A DNA stretch of 50,231 nucleotides from Candidatus Aminicenantota bacterium (GCA_027031485.1 JALVQI010000022.1:1-50231); one strand, 5' to 3'. Positions 39,335 through 50,172 are shown, numbered from the stretch's first letter. The notes: generated from the letters alone by a model not told the origin. Made by a program: numbers and translations.

Positions 39335-40774
39335 TCACCTCCCTAAATTGACCATTATATCAGCCATCTTGTCAACAACACCCATAAATCTGGCCATAAC
39401 CTGATAAGCCTTTTCAAATTGAATCAATGTGGCGCTCTCCTCATCAAGTGAAACAGATGACACCTCACTTCTTCTGTCCTTCAGGCTTAATAAAACCTCC
39501 TCCTGAGCGGTCTCTCTTGTATAAGCATCCTTGGCTTCCGCTCCGACAAGTGTTACGAGTTGATGGTAATAGTCATGAAAGGTTCCGTAATCAAAGGTTC
39601 CGTCATTATCACTATCAACAGTATTGTAAGCCCTTTCAAGATCAGCTATGCTCAAGGCAATCTCATTGTTGCCTACCTCACCAAGAGCCGAAGAGGCCGC
39701 TACAGCTTCAGGGTCGTCTGCAATCGCAGGATTAACTTCCATGTGCGCCGCTGCTCCTGTATAATCTCCCGGTGCCACAGGCGTAAATGGAGTGAAAAAG
39801 TTTACCCCTGTGTTTCCATTTAAATCAAAACCTGTGCTGTGAAGGTTATTAACATTTGTTATTATTCCGTAAGCAAGATTATCAAGTCTCTTTATATATT
39901 CGGGAATATTTGTGTCTCTCATTTCTATCAGACCATTGAGCTCTCCTCCGCTTATCTGATATGTAATATCAACGAGATGATCTGCTTCATTTATATAAAC
40001 ATCATAATAATTATAATTTGTTGCATCCTTTTGAATCTCAAGGTGGTTCGCCTGATTTCCGACAACAAAAGGCCTTCCACCAACCTCCACTGTCACCTGT
40101 CCCATCTCATTTTCATAAACATTTATTCCGACCTTTTCCCCAAGATCCTGAAGAAGTTTGTTCCTTCTATCTCTGAGGTCGTTCATTTCAGCGCCTCCCA
40201 CTTCTCCTTCTGTTATTTGCTGATTCAATGAAGCAATTTCATCCCCAAGTTGATTTATATCCTCAACCATCAAAGCAACATCATTATTTTGAACAGCCTG
40301 CTGTTCCCTTAATCTTCTGTAAGTTTCTTTAATCTTATCGGCAAGAACTTTTGCATTGTTTAAAACAGTGGTTCTTTCCGGCATACCTGTAGGATTGTTT
40401 GCAAGATCATTCCATGAATTAAAAAATTTTTCCATTATTTTGGAAATTCCCGTATCTGTCTGTTCCTGAAAAATAGCTTCTATAATCTTAAAGGCACCTC
40501 CTAAATAGGAAGCTTTACCTTTTGTCTGTATCTCTTTCTGTATTTGATATTCAAGATATTTATCCCTTATTCCGTGAACTTTGATAATATCAACTCCGAC
40601 ACCAACTGATCTGAAACCCAATTTAAAAGGTTTTACGACTCCCAATTCAACCCTCTGTCTTGAATATTCGGGAGTATTTACATTTGCTATATTATGTCCG
40701 ATTACATGAAATACAAATTGATGGGTTAAAAGACTTTTTTTTGCCAGCTCAAGTGAGCTAAAAAGGTCAACCAT
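39335..40774 (-). CDS. flgK: Flagellar hook-associated protein FlgK
   Basis: VIGHNIANVNTPEYSRQRVEL, LRDRRNKLLQDLGEKVGI, C-terminal EESATLIQFEKAYQVMARFMGVVDKM. Confidence 0.96.
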   Translation of the reverse strand: MVDLFSSLELAKKSLLTHQFVFHVIGHNIANVNTPEYSRQRVELGVVKPFKLGFRSVGVGVDIIKVHGIRDKYLEYQIQKEIQTKGKASYLGGAFKIIEAIFQEQTDTGISKIMEKFFNSWNDLANNPTGMPERTTVLNNAKVLADKIKETYRRLREQQAVQNNDVALMVEDINQLGDEIASLNQQITEGEVGGAEMNDLRDRRNKLLQDLGEKVGINVYENEMGQVTVEVGGRPFVVGNQANHLEIQKDATNYNYYDVYINEADHLVDITYQISGGELNGLIEMRDTNIPEYIKRLDNLAYGIITNVNNLHSTGFDLNGNTGVNFFTPFTPVAPGDYTGAAAHMEVNPAIADDPEAVAASSALGEVGNNEIALSIADLERAYNTVDSDNDGTFDYGTFHDYYHQLVTLVGAEAKDAYTRETAQEEVLLSLKDRRSEVSSVSLDEESATLIQFEKAYQVMARFMGVVDKMADIMVNLGR

Positions 40775-40775
40775 T

Positions 40776-41261
40776 TCAGACCTCCCCTAACAAAGATGAT
40801 TCACTGACGGTTATATCTCCCTGCTTATTATACAGATATTCATCCCTATTGCTTGAAATAATCTTTCTCATTGAGATATTAAATAAAATAAGTTTTTCTA
40901 TGACAAGTTTGTTAATAATATTTATATCTATAAGTTTTTTTAAATTTTCCTCAATAATTCTTCCCAATTCGGAAATCTCTTTCCCTCCGTATTTTTCTAT
41001 CAACTCCCAGCTAATTTCAGTTCTCCTTATTCCCAGAACTTTTGCAAGTTTTATGAGAATTCTCTCTCTCGTTTCTTCTAATATTTTTATCTTTATTTCA
41101 AGATTCTCCACCTTTGAAATCCTTTTTTCAATTGCTTCCATTTTGTTTTTTCTTAAAGCATTTCTCAATTCAATGCTTTCATTAAAAGCTTCCATTAAGA
41201 TTTTAAGATAATCTTTCATAAAAAGATAAAATTCTTTAAAAATTTTGTCTCTTTCTCCCAT
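40776..41261 (-). CDS. flgN: FlgN-like flagellar chaperone
   Basis: 161-aa helical protein directly upstream of flgK, LGIRRTEISWELIEKYGG..LGRIIEENLKKLIDINIINKLVIEKLILFN. Confidence 0.65.
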   Translation of the reverse strand: MGERDKIFKEFYLFMKDYLKILMEAFNESIELRNALRKNKMEAIEKRISKVENLEIKIKILEETRERILIKLAKVLGIRRTEISWELIEKYGGKEISELGRIIEENLKKLIDINIINKLVIEKLILFNISMRKIISSNRDEYLYNKQGDITVSESSLLGEV

Positions 41262-41262
41262 T

Positions 41263-41577
41263 TTAGACCTCTACATCTATTATTTTTCCTTCCTCTTCCT
41301 CTTCATCTTCTTCATCAACCTTTTCATCTTCCTCTTTTTCCTTGCTCTCTCTTTTTTCCTCTTTTAACCTTAATCTTTTTCTTCTTTCATCATCTCTGAT
41401 AATTGAACCTTCGGTTTCTGCAGTACCCTGAACTTCTTTCCTGCTCACTTCATCGGTCTCGGCAAGATATTGAGAAAACTCCACCTCTCCTGTTTCCGGT
41501 TTTAATGGATCATTTGATTTTCTTATCACAGGAAATGGTTTGGGAGTATTTCTGCTTATCTTACCTATCTCTGCCAT
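41263..41577 (-). CDS. Hypothetical protein with poly-acidic C-terminus, between flgM and flgN
   Basis: 104 aa; KEKEEDEKVDEEDEEEEEGKIIDVEV tail; tightly packed in operon. Confidence 0.6.
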   Translation of the reverse strand: MAEIGKISRNTPKPFPVIRKSNDPLKPETGEVEFSQYLAETDEVSRKEVQGTAETEGSIIRDDERRKRLRLKEEKRESKEKEEDEKVDEEDEEEEEGKIIDVEV

Positions 41578-41580
41578 TTT

Positions 41581-41889
41581 TTACACCAATTTGTCAATGA
41601 GGTTTTCTTCTAAAATTTTATCAGCTACTTTCCCTTCATCCACTTTGTATTCATTTTTTTCCAGTTTATTTTTAATTGCTTCAACCTTTTTCATTCTGAT
41701 ATCAGGCAATTTTTCAATCTCTTTTTTTGCCTTATACAAGATTTCGCTTTCCTTTGAAATATCAACAACATCAACATTTGTATTCACATCCTTGCTATCA
41801 GAAGAGGTTTTTGAGTCCTTTGTTTTTTCAATCTTGTTCTTCAAAATTTCCGAGCTCTTTTCAATATCATTTGTTTTGATAATCTTCAT
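41581..41889 (-). CDS. flgM: Anti-sigma-28 factor FlgM
   Basis: VDISKESEILYKAKKEIEKLPDIRMKKVEAIKNKLEKNEYKVDEGKVADKILEENL. Confidence 0.85.
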   Translation of the reverse strand: MKIIKTNDIEKSSEILKNKIEKTKDSKTSSDSKDVNTNVDVVDISKESEILYKAKKEIEKLPDIRMKKVEAIKNKLEKNEYKVDEGKVADKILEENLIDKLV

Positions 41890-42761
41890 AGAATCCTCCT
41901 CTTATCATAATTATCCACTCTTTTATTCGGAATATTTTCATAAAACTTGAAAATACTTAACTCTTGAAGAGGATTGTAAACTTTATCTCCCCGTCTCAAC
42001 TCAAAATGCAAATGCGGACCGGTGGATCTTCCCGTGCTGCCAACATTACCTATGACCATTCCTTTGCCAACCTCTTCTCCTGTTTTAACTTTAATATCTT
42101 TTAAATGTGCATAATAGCTTTTAATTCCATTTTTGTGTTCAAGTATGATAAGGTTTCCGTAACCTCCCTTTCTTCCCGCAAAAACAACTTTTCCTGATTC
42201 TGCGGAGTGAACAGGAGTTCCTTCGGGAGATTTTATGTCAATTCCTTTATGAAACGCTTTTTTCCCGGTGAAAGGATCTATTCTCCATCCGAACGGAGAA
42301 CTAATTCTTCCTTTCACAGGAGGAGTAAATTTCAGATGAAAATTCAGCTCTGTTTTTATATCTCTTGTATGTTTCAGAATTTGCTTTTTCTCTTTGAGAG
42401 GATTATCCGAATTTTGAGTAAGATTGAGTTTGTCCATTAGTTGTTCGACTATTAAATCCTGAAGGCCGAGGCCTCCGATAGCTACAATACTCTGGCTTAA
42501 ATAATAATCCTGCATCTCTCTGTAAAAACCTAAATTAAGTCCATAATTATCTTCATCTTTTTTTATTATCTTCTCAGCTTCCCTTGCTGTTTTAAGAAGG
42601 GTTTCTATAAAAACTTCCTCAAACTGCCCGGCAATTTCTTTTAGTTTTGCCTTTTTTTCCTCAGGAGTTAACTTTGATAAATCAGAGGTATTAAGCTTTT
42701 CTCCTGATCTTAATAAAACAAATGGATCTACTACAGGAATATTACCGAAACCTCCGCTCAT
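41886..42761 (-). CDS. flgJ: FlgJ rod-binding domain fused to M23 (LytM) peptidase
   Basis: N-terminal QFEEVFIETLLKTARE..YREMQDYYLSQSIVAIGGLGLQDLIVEQL; C-terminal SSPFGWRIDPFTGKKAFHKGIDI...STGPHLHFELRRGDKVYNP. Confidence 0.9.
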   Translation of the reverse strand: MSGGFGNIPVVDPFVLLRSGEKLNTSDLSKLTPEEKKAKLKEIAGQFEEVFIETLLKTAREAEKIIKKDEDNYGLNLGFYREMQDYYLSQSIVAIGGLGLQDLIVEQLMDKLNLTQNSDNPLKEKKQILKHTRDIKTELNFHLKFTPPVKGRISSPFGWRIDPFTGKKAFHKGIDIKSPEGTPVHSAESGKVVFAGRKGGYGNLIILEHKNGIKSYYAHLKDIKVKTGEEVGKGMVIGNVGSTGRSTGPHLHFELRRGDKVYNPLQELSIFKFYENIPNKRVDNYDKRRIL

Positions 42762-42762
42762 C

Positions 42763-43860
42763 TTACATCACCTTAACCTCTGCGTCTATTGCGCCGGCTT
42801 TTTTTATAGCTTCCAAAATAGCGATTATATCTCTTGGTGTAGCCCCTATACTGTTAAGTGCTTTCACCAGATCCCCCACTGTAGGTCCTTCCATCATTAA
42901 AAATGATGCTTTTTCCTCCTCAACTGTTGTTTTGGTAACATTGGCGGTTGTTGTTTGCCCCTGAGAAAATGGGGTAGGCTGAGAGACAAGAGGCTGAGTC
43001 TGAATGGAAACAGTAAGATTTCCATGGGCAATTGCAACCTTTCCAATCTTTACATTTTCACCGAAAACAATTGTACCGGTTCTTTCATTGATAACAATTA
43101 CTGCTTTACTATCCGGGGATAATGTTATATTTTCAAGAAGTGAAGCAAAATTTACAATTTTACCCTTATATTCAGCAGGTATATTTACCTTTATTGTAGC
43201 AGAGTCAAGGGGGGTTGCCGTGTTTTTACCTATGAGAGAATTAATCTTTTCAGCAACTCTTGTTGATGTTGTAAAATCAGGGTTATACAGCACAATATTT
43301 AGATAATTTTCCCTATTGAAAACAAAAGGCACTTCCTTTTCAACTGTGGCTCCGTTTGGTATCACTCCAACGGTGGGATGATTTTTCCTTACATTTCCTC
43401 CTCCTCTTCCAGCATTATAACCACCTATAGAAACAGGACCCTGAGCCACAGCATAAACCTGTCCGTCGGGAGCTTTAAGTGGTGTTAATAACAAAACTCC
43501 TCCCTGGATACTTTTGGCACTTCCTATGGAAGATACTGTCACATCAACTTTACTACCGGACCTTGCAAAGGGAGGAAGCTTGGCTGTTACCATCACAGAA
43601 GCCACATTTCTAAGCTGAAACTCTTTCGGATTAACCGTTATCCCCATTTTTGCAAGCATATTTGCAATCGCCTGAAAGGTGAACTTATTTTGCGTGGTAT
43701 CACCTGTACCATTCAGACCGACTACAAGTCCGTATCCTATAAGTACATTGTCTCTTACACCCTCAAAAGTTGATATATCCTTTAATCTTACGGTCGAAGA
43801 GTATAATAATCCAATTAGAAAAATAATAATAATAAATACGAAACATATTTTCTTTTTCAT
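42763..43860 (-). CDS. flgI: Flagellar P-ring protein FlgI
   Basis: VRLKDISTFEGVRDNVLIGYGLVVGLNGTGDTTQ, GGVLLLTPLKAPDGQVYAVAQGPVSIGG. Confidence 0.97.
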   Translation of the reverse strand: MKKKICFVFIIIIFLIGLLYSSTVRLKDISTFEGVRDNVLIGYGLVVGLNGTGDTTQNKFTFQAIANMLAKMGITVNPKEFQLRNVASVMVTAKLPPFARSGSKVDVTVSSIGSAKSIQGGVLLLTPLKAPDGQVYAVAQGPVSIGGYNAGRGGGNVRKNHPTVGVIPNGATVEKEVPFVFNRENYLNIVLYNPDFTTSTRVAEKINSLIGKNTATPLDSATIKVNIPAEYKGKIVNFASLLENITLSPDSKAVIVINERTGTIVFGENVKIGKVAIAHGNLTVSIQTQPLVSQPTPFSQGQTTTANVTKTTVEEEKASFLMMEGPTVGDLVKALNSIGATPRDIIAILEAIKKAGAIDAEVKVM

Positions 43861-43869
43861 TTCAAACCT

Positions 43870-44502
43870 CTAAAATGGCCAGATTAAACTTAAAAGCCAT
43901 GATAACCATCCTCTTCTCTGTTGTTCAGCTATCGGTCCCTTTCCCTTGATTAAAATCTGAACATCAGCAACCGCATTGGAAGAAACTATATTGTTATAAT
44001 CAACATCTCGCGGTCTTACCATACCCCTCAGGATCATAGTCTGTTTTTCACTATTTATAATTATCTCTTTTTTTGCCTCTATAATCAGATTCCCATTTGG
44101 TAAAACTTCAACAACCTTTGCCGCTATATAGCTTTGAATCTTTGTTGTCGCCTGTGTTGAACCCGAACCTTCATCCTTTTTTGAGGAGGAGCCACCGAAT
44201 AAGCTTGTGGGATCAAAGCTTGAATTGATTTTTCCCGCCAGAGTTGTCTCAAATCCCAAGAATTTGCTTATTCCCATTGAACTTGATGCTGATTTTTTAG
44301 TCTTTGTATTCGCAGAATTTTCGGCCTTTGTGCTCTCTTCCACCTTTATGATAACTATATCATTTATTTGACTTGCTTTGGGATCATTGTAAAGAGATTT
44401 AGAGCCTTTATTCCATAGTGAAGCTCTGTGCCCCGGAGTATCCTGAGCCTTTGAAAACATAGCTGAAACAAAAATAACCAATATTAAAAATATTTTCTTC
44501 AT
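43870..44502 (-). CDS. flgH: Flagellar L-ring protein FlgH
   Basis: SLWNKGSKSLYNDPKASQINDIVIIKVEESTKAENSANTKTKK...NGNLIIEAKKEIIINSEKQTMILRGMVRPRDV. Confidence 0.95.
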   Translation of the reverse strand: MKKIFLILVIFVSAMFSKAQDTPGHRASLWNKGSKSLYNDPKASQINDIVIIKVEESTKAENSANTKTKKSASSSMGISKFLGFETTLAGKINSSFDPTSLFGGSSSKKDEGSGSTQATTKIQSYIAAKVVEVLPNGNLIIEAKKEIIINSEKQTMILRGMVRPRDVDYNNIVSSNAVADVQILIKGKGPIAEQQRRGWLSWLLSLIWPF

Positions 44503-45428
44503 AATACCGAAACCTCCACTATATCATCTCCTATAACCTTTCCCATTAAAATCTTCTTTGATTTTATATTCAAAACTCTGACATTTTTCCCCAACTCTCC
44601 TCCTGTTATCGCTTTTCCTAAAGAAACCACTTTTATATACTTATAATTTAAGATTATTTTAACAATATCACCTCTTTTGACAATTACCTTATTCATGAGA
44701 AGATTTTTTGTAATAACATTATTCGGGTTTATTGAATATTTTGCTTTTTTACCGATAAGTTCATTTGGGTCCTTGACAAATTTGTGGTTTGAATAATTAA
44801 TTTCCCGGATTTCCCACTTTATATCAGAAAGATTAATTATTTTTCCCCTCGGTATAAAGCTCTTTGCAACAGGCACCTTTGCCCAGATTTTCACAAAAAC
44901 CTGAGCAAAATCCTGAGATAAAATCTTACCATTTTTTATTTTGTATATTTTCAAAAGGAATGAATTGGAAAAACCTTTTCCGTATCTGACTATTTTAATA
45001 ACTCCATCCTTATTCTTAATTTCAGGTATTTTCTGGTAGGTTATTTTATATGTAATAGCATAGGGGAATTGCTCTTTAACATAGTTTTCTATCTTTTTTT
45101 TCAAATAAAGGTTATTGGTTTTCGCTCTCTCCTTTAAAATCAGTACCTGATTGGGTCCTGTGACATTAAAGTTGTTGATACCATAATTTATAAGTTTTTT
45201 ATAAACAGTTTTCTTTTCTATTTTATCGGGTAATTTCCCCTTTGAAATTAAGATATTCTCAACCTTTTCCTTCAAACTTTCATAATTACTGTAAACAGAT
45301 GCAATGTCCTTGAGATAGAGCACATTGCCATCAGGTACGGTATTATATTTGAGCTGCACTAAAACATTCGCACTTAAAAATCCAAGAAATAATAAAAATA
45401 TGGTTGAAAATAATATAAATTTCCTCAT
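44499..45428 (-). CDS. flgA: Flagella basal body P-ring formation protein FlgA
   Basis: Signal peptide; SAF-like VPVAKSFIPRGKIINLSDIKWE...NVITKNLLMNKVIVKRGDIVKI. Confidence 0.9.
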   Translation of the reverse strand: MRKFILFSTIFLLFLGFLSANVLVQLKYNTVPDGNVLYLKDIASVYSNYESLKEKVENILISKGKLPDKIEKKTVYKKLINYGINNFNVTGPNQVLILKERAKTNNLYLKKKIENYVKEQFPYAITYKITYQKIPEIKNKDGVIKIVRYGKGFSNSFLLKIYKIKNGKILSQDFAQVFVKIWAKVPVAKSFIPRGKIINLSDIKWEIREINYSNHKFVKDPNELIGKKAKYSINPNNVITKNLLMNKVIVKRGDIVKIILNYKYIKVVSLGKAITGGELGKNVRVLNIKSKKILMGKVIGDDIVEVSVL

Positions 45429-45432
45429 TTTA

Positions 45433-46221
45433 TCATCTACCTAAATTAATTGCTCTGTTTAACATTTCATCCGCTGTTCTTACTGACCTTGCGTTGGTTT
45501 CATAGGCTCTTTGTGCAATAATCATCTCAACAAGCTCTTCCACAATATCAACATTTGATAATTCCTGAAAACCTTGCGCTATTGTTCCGAAACCATCAAG
45601 ACCAGGAGTTCCTAAAATCGGATCTCCCGATGATGTTGTTTGAATAAAGAGATTTTTTCCTATACTCTTTAAACCGGCGGGATTGATAAATTTTGCGAGC
45701 TGAATTGAGCCTATCTGAGTAGCTGTTGTTGAACCGGGGCTTATTACGGATACTGTGCCATCATTACCTATGGTAACACTTATTGCATCAGCGGGGATGT
45801 TCAGGGGCGGTTCGAGAGGATAACCCTCAGGCGTTACAACTCTACCCGTGGAATCCTTTGAAAAGCTACCGCTTCTTGTATATGCTATGCTTCCGTCCGG
45901 AAGGGTTACCTGAAAGAATCCGTCTCCTTCAATTACAAGATCAAGAGGGTTTCCCGTATGCTTGAAATTTCCCTGAGAAAATATTTTATTAATGCCTATA
46001 ACCCTCGCTCCTAATCCAACCTGGATTCCGGTGGGAATCTCAGTGTTTATCGTGGATTTCGCTCCCGGTTCTCTCACAGTATTATAGAGAAGATCCTCAA
46101 ACTCTGTTCTTGACTTTTTAAACCCAACAGTGTTCACATTTGCAAGATTATGAGAAATAACATCAATATTTAAAGCCTGAGCCTGCATCCCCGAGGCTGC
46201 TGAAAACAAACTTCTTAACAT
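45433..46221 (-). CDS. flgG: Flagellar basal-body rod protein FlgG
   Basis: [38 protein letters not shown]...[26 protein letters not shown]. Confidence 0.97.
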   Translation of the reverse strand: MLRSLFSAASGMQAQALNIDVISHNLANVNTVGFKKSRTEFEDLLYNTVREPGAKSTINTEIPTGIQVGLGARVIGINKIFSQGNFKHTGNPLDLVIEGDGFFQVTLPDGSIAYTRSGSFSKDSTGRVVTPEGYPLEPPLNIPADAISVTIGNDGTVSVISPGSTTATQIGSIQLAKFINPAGLKSIGKNLFIQTTSSGDPILGTPGLDGFGTIAQGFQELSNVDIVEELVEMIIAQRAYETNARSVRTADEMLNRAINLGR

Positions 46222-46233
46222 ATTATCCTCCTT

Positions 46234-46992
46234 TTATGGTCTTCCAACCTCATCGGTTGTTTTCTTTGCTATATCAGTTAAAATTGTGTCCATGACCCTT
46301 TGCTGAAACTCATACATTCGTGTTATTTTAATCATGTCAACCATTGCATCAGCGATTGAAATATTAGACCTTTCAAGAGCTCCCGATCTGACCTGCGGAT
46401 CCTGAATGGTAATCTCCTTTTGTGTCGGATCTGACATATAAAACATGGAGTTTCCCTCTTTCACAAGCTTTGTTTTATCATTAAAATCAACAATTTTTAT
46501 TGTAGCCAACAATACCTGATCAACATATACATCCCCGTTTTCACTGAATCCCAAATCGGATTCTCCTTTATCTCCGGGAATGATTATGGGCCGATTTGAT
46601 TTTGACATAACCTCAAAACCATTTTTATTAACAAGAACACCCTTTGAATTTAGAAAAAATTCCCCGTCTCTTGTATATCTTATGCCATTTGGTGTTTTTA
46701 TCGTAAAAAAACCCGAGGGGTTCAATATTGCAAGGTCTAATTTCCTTGAAGTTGTTTTTATGGAACCCGGCTCAAAATCAATAGATATTCCACCTACCTT
46801 GGCCTGTCTGTTTAGAATTGTTTCAAAGCTTTCAGCATCAGCCCCGGGGCTCTTAAAATTTACGGTTTCAATCCTTACCTTATCCTTTTTATAAGAGGAA
46901 GTTGTAATATTCGCAAGATTATTAGAGACAATATCCAGCATTCTTATTGTCGATAACATTCCCGATGCTGCAGTATAATATCCGTTCCACAT
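46234..46992 (-). CDS. flgF: Flagellar basal-body rod protein FlgF
   Basis: MWNGYYTAASGMLSTIRMLDIVSNNLANITTSSYKKD; start at 46992 preferred (CCGGAGG RBS) over the ORF-track start at 47031. Confidence 0.9.
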   Translation of the reverse strand: MWNGYYTAASGMLSTIRMLDIVSNNLANITTSSYKKDKVRIETVNFKSPGADAESFETILNRQAKVGGISIDFEPGSIKTTSRKLDLAILNPSGFFTIKTPNGIRYTRDGEFFLNSKGVLVNKNGFEVMSKSNRPIIIPGDKGESDLGFSENGDVYVDQVLLATIKIVDFNDKTKLVKEGNSMFYMSDPTQKEITIQDPQVRSGALERSNISIADAMVDMIKITRMYEFQQRVMDTILTDIAKKTTDEVGRP

Positions 46993-47014
46993 ATCAAACC
47001 TCCGGAAAATTGTA

Positions 47015-47031
47015 ATCAAAAAGTGTTCCAA
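47015..47031 (-). promoter_or_regulatory. Candidate sigma-54-like -24/-12 element upstream of flgF operon
   Basis: Minus strand TTGGAACACTTTTTGAT; same GG-N10-GA architecture as upstream of the pilin. Confidence 0.5.
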
Positions 47032-47159
47032 TTTAAAATGGTTTAAATAAAAGAAAGATTAACCTTTTATGATGTCAAAACAATGGCAATAAATGTCAAT
47101 TCACGGAATTTTTTTCCTTATGCGGTAATCTTAAAAAGGATGAATGTTTATGTTTTCTG

Positions 47160-50033
47160 TTAACTTTTTTTATTAAGAACTTTTCTAATTAAAAGAGCCA
47201 ATTTTTCTGATGTTATAGGTTTTATGACAAACTCCTTAAATCCCAAATCTTTAGCCTTTTCATAATCAACTGTGTCAGTATAACCTGTGCAAAGTATCAT
47301 TGGTATGTTTTTCCTTATTTTTAATATTTCTCTTCCCAATTCTGTTCCAAGAAGACCTGGCATAGTTTGATCTGTAATTATAATGTCAAATTTCTTCGGA
47401 TTACTTTTAAAAATATTTAAAGCAACATAGCTATTATCAACTCCTATAACCTTGTATCCGAAATCTTTCAGACTTTCTCCTATTGATTCAACAATCGCTT
47501 TTTCATCGTCAACAAAAAGTATGGTTTCGCTGCCCTTCAAATCCTCATATCCGACAGTTTTTTTTGTTTCTCTACTTTCTTCAATATCAGGAGTGGCAGG
47601 TAGTATAATCTCAAAGGTCGTTCCTTTTCCCACTTCACTTTTTACCTCAATAAACCCATCAAGATTAGTGATAATCCTGTAAACCGTTGAGAGTCCTAAT
47701 CCTGTACCTTTTTCTCTTCCCTTTGTAGTAAAGAATGGTTCAAAAATCCTATCTTTTATCTCTTCTGGAATGCCTTTTCCATTATCGGTAACAGATATTT
47801 TCACATAAGTTCTATTACCCGGGTTCTTTATTTTATACTGTTGTATTATATCCGGCTCTATATCCTCAACTTCAACGATTATACTCCCTTTTCCTTTTCC
47901 TATTGAGTCACGGGAATTAATAAATAAATTTACCATTACTTGATACAGACTTGTTTCACTTGCAAACACATATTTGTTTCTTGCTTTAAAATTATAAGCT
48001 ATGATGATAGAAGACGGAATGATTTCTCGGGCAAATTTAATGCTCTTTTCTATACTCTCAGATAGATCAACAATCTCTTTGCTCTTTTGATACGGATTAT
48101 GTTTACTAAAAGTTAAAATCTGTTTAATAAGGTTGCTTGCTCGTGTTAACCCTTCATTAATGGAATCAAAATACTTTTTCAGAGAATCGTTAGCTTCCGT
48201 TTTTCTGTAAAGCAGGTTTACATAACCACTGATTCCATACAAAATATTGTTCATATCATGGGCAATCCCACCCGCTAAGGTTCCAAGAGACTCTAACTTT
48301 TGCATACTATAAAAATGTTCCATCATCTTTTTTAGTTCCGTAATATCTTCTTTTACGGCTATATAATTTATTATTCTTCCTTTTTCATCAAAAACCGGCC
48401 CAATTATAGCTTTTTCCCAGTAAAAATCACCATTTTTCTTTTTATTATAAAACTCACCATTCCAAATCTCTCCAGAGGTTATTGTGTCCCATAATTTTTT
48501 ATAAAAGGCTTCATCATGTTTACCACTTTTAAGTATACGAGGATTTTTCCCAATTGATTCTTCAAAAGAATAGCCAGTAAAATTTGAAAAAAATGGATTT
48601 ACATATTCAATATAACCTTCTGGATCAGTGATAACTATTGAAACAGGAGCTTGTTCAATAGCAAATTGCATCTTTTTGATCTGTTTCACTCTTTCTATTT
48701 TATCCGTTATGTCAGCTCCCACACTAATAATATATTTTATCTCCCCATTTTTATCTTTTATAATTGAATTATACCACCTTATAGTTTTTTTGTTTCCTTT
48801 TCTTGTAATAATATAATTATCATTTGTTCTAACTTCTTCGAAATCCTTTGCTTTAAGCTTTAAAAAGACATTTCTTGTTTTTTCTCTGACATCTTCCGGA
48901 AGAAAGTTATCAAACCAATTCTTCCCGATAATATCTTCCTCTTTCTCTTCTTCAAGAATTTTGATACCTTTTTTATTGATGTAAACTATGTCCCCGTTCT
49001 TATCTAAAACAATGAAAATTTCGGGAGACAAATCAAGATATGTATTTAATAATTCCTTTTCTTCTTCTTTTTCTTCGATATAGTTTCTTATTTCATTTAA
49101 AAACTTTTTTTGACGAATTAAGATGAAGATATAAACAATAACATCAAACAGTGAAAGAGAGAAGAGTACGGAAATCAAAATTGCAAAAAGTTCCGGTAAA
49201 AGACTTCCGAATAATGTATTTAGCTCTGAAATGCTTAGAAGATATAGCTTTTTAATATTTATGCTTGTAACATAACAGATATATGTTTTACCCTTTTTCT
49301 TTATTATTCTCTCTTCTCCGATTTTAAAATTTGTTTTATTCAGGATTATATCCTGAAAGGGTTTGAAAAGCGATTTAAAATTATTTCCATCCTTTATCAA
49401 TAGATCCGTTTTACCATTATGCCACTTTGAATAATTAAGTATTAATCTTTTAATCCTTTCAAGATTATATACAATGGTATCTGTTCCGATTCTTTCATTC
49501 TTTCTATTAAATATGGGAGAAACAACTGGCAGATAAAATCTGCCTTTTTTTGAAAGAATATTTAAAAATCGAGCTTTTGAAGTTTTGAATACTTTATAAT
49601 CTATTTGAGGAAAAATATTTCCTATTGAAAGAACAGGGCTATTTCTTATATCGTATCTTTTAAAGGCTACTATTGAAGTGTCAGCGATGAAAGAATCTTT
49701 TAGTTTGGAGATTGATAAAGCCTGAAACTCTTTTAAGTTTATTTTACCATTATTATAACTTTCAAGAATTTGATAAAGTTCCGTCCTGTTGGAAATGAGC
49801 TTTGAAGCTGTTATTTTCGAATTTAAAATTAAAATTATCTTACTCTCTATTTTATAATGCTTTTCCTTAAATTTTGTAATTCTCTCCCTTTTCAGTCTAC
49901 TGCATGAAAATATCCCCACTAATATTAGTATGGCTAAATTAAGAATGATTAAAGCTACCCAGAAGGTTGATCTGACTTTCTTGTAAAGTTTGTGAAAATA
50001 ACTTTCCGAGCTTTGATTTCTTTTTTTCTTCAT
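47160..50033 (-). CDS. Membrane hybrid sensor histidine kinase (extracytoplasmic sensor, PAS domains, HATPase, REC)
   Basis: TM helices flanking a ~220-aa loop; PAS ([41 protein letters not shown]); [53 protein letters not shown]. Confidence 0.92.
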   Translation of the reverse strand: MKKKRNQSSESYFHKLYKKVRSTFWVALIILNLAILILVGIFSCSRLKRERITKFKEKHYKIESKIILILNSKITASKLISNRTELYQILESYNNGKINLKEFQALSISKLKDSFIADTSIVAFKRYDIRNSPVLSIGNIFPQIDYKVFKTSKARFLNILSKKGRFYLPVVSPIFNRKNERIGTDTIVYNLERIKRLILNYSKWHNGKTDLLIKDGNNFKSLFKPFQDIILNKTNFKIGEERIIKKKGKTYICYVTSINIKKLYLLSISELNTLFGSLLPELFAILISVLFSLSLFDVIVYIFILIRQKKFLNEIRNYIEEKEEEKELLNTYLDLSPEIFIVLDKNGDIVYINKKGIKILEEEKEEDIIGKNWFDNFLPEDVREKTRNVFLKLKAKDFEEVRTNDNYIITRKGNKKTIRWYNSIIKDKNGEIKYIISVGADITDKIERVKQIKKMQFAIEQAPVSIVITDPEGYIEYVNPFFSNFTGYSFEESIGKNPRILKSGKHDEAFYKKLWDTITSGEIWNGEFYNKKKNGDFYWEKAIIGPVFDEKGRIINYIAVKEDITELKKMMEHFYSMQKLESLGTLAGGIAHDMNNILYGISGYVNLLYRKTEANDSLKKYFDSINEGLTRASNLIKQILTFSKHNPYQKSKEIVDLSESIEKSIKFAREIIPSSIIIAYNFKARNKYVFASETSLYQVMVNLFINSRDSIGKGKGSIIVEVEDIEPDIIQQYKIKNPGNRTYVKISVTDNGKGIPEEIKDRIFEPFFTTKGREKGTGLGLSTVYRIITNLDGFIEVKSEVGKGTTFEIILPATPDIEESRETKKTVGYEDLKGSETILFVDDEKAIVESIGESLKDFGYKVIGVDNSYVALNIFKSNPKKFDIIITDQTMPGLLGTELGREILKIRKNIPMILCTGYTDTVDYEKAKDLGFKEFVIKPITSEKLALLIRKVLNKKS

Positions 50034-50063
50034 AGGAATTTCTCCTTATTAAAAGGTAAATAG

Positions 50064-50091
50064 AATATAATCTTTTCATGTGTTTTGTCAA
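50064..50091 (-). promoter_or_regulatory. Sigma-70-like promoter upstream of hybrid kinase
   Basis: Minus strand TTGACA-16 nt-TATATT. Confidence 0.5.
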
Positions 50092-50172
50092 CAAGCGAAG
50101 TGATACCCTAAAAATCGGATAAGGGCGGTAAATAGAGTGGAAGAAAGGCGGAGAATATAGTAAAATATAGTA

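Noticed and set aside
39427-40231. Plus-strand ORFs antisense to flgK
   Set aside because: flgK is unambiguous; antisense frames lack RBS and have implausible composition.
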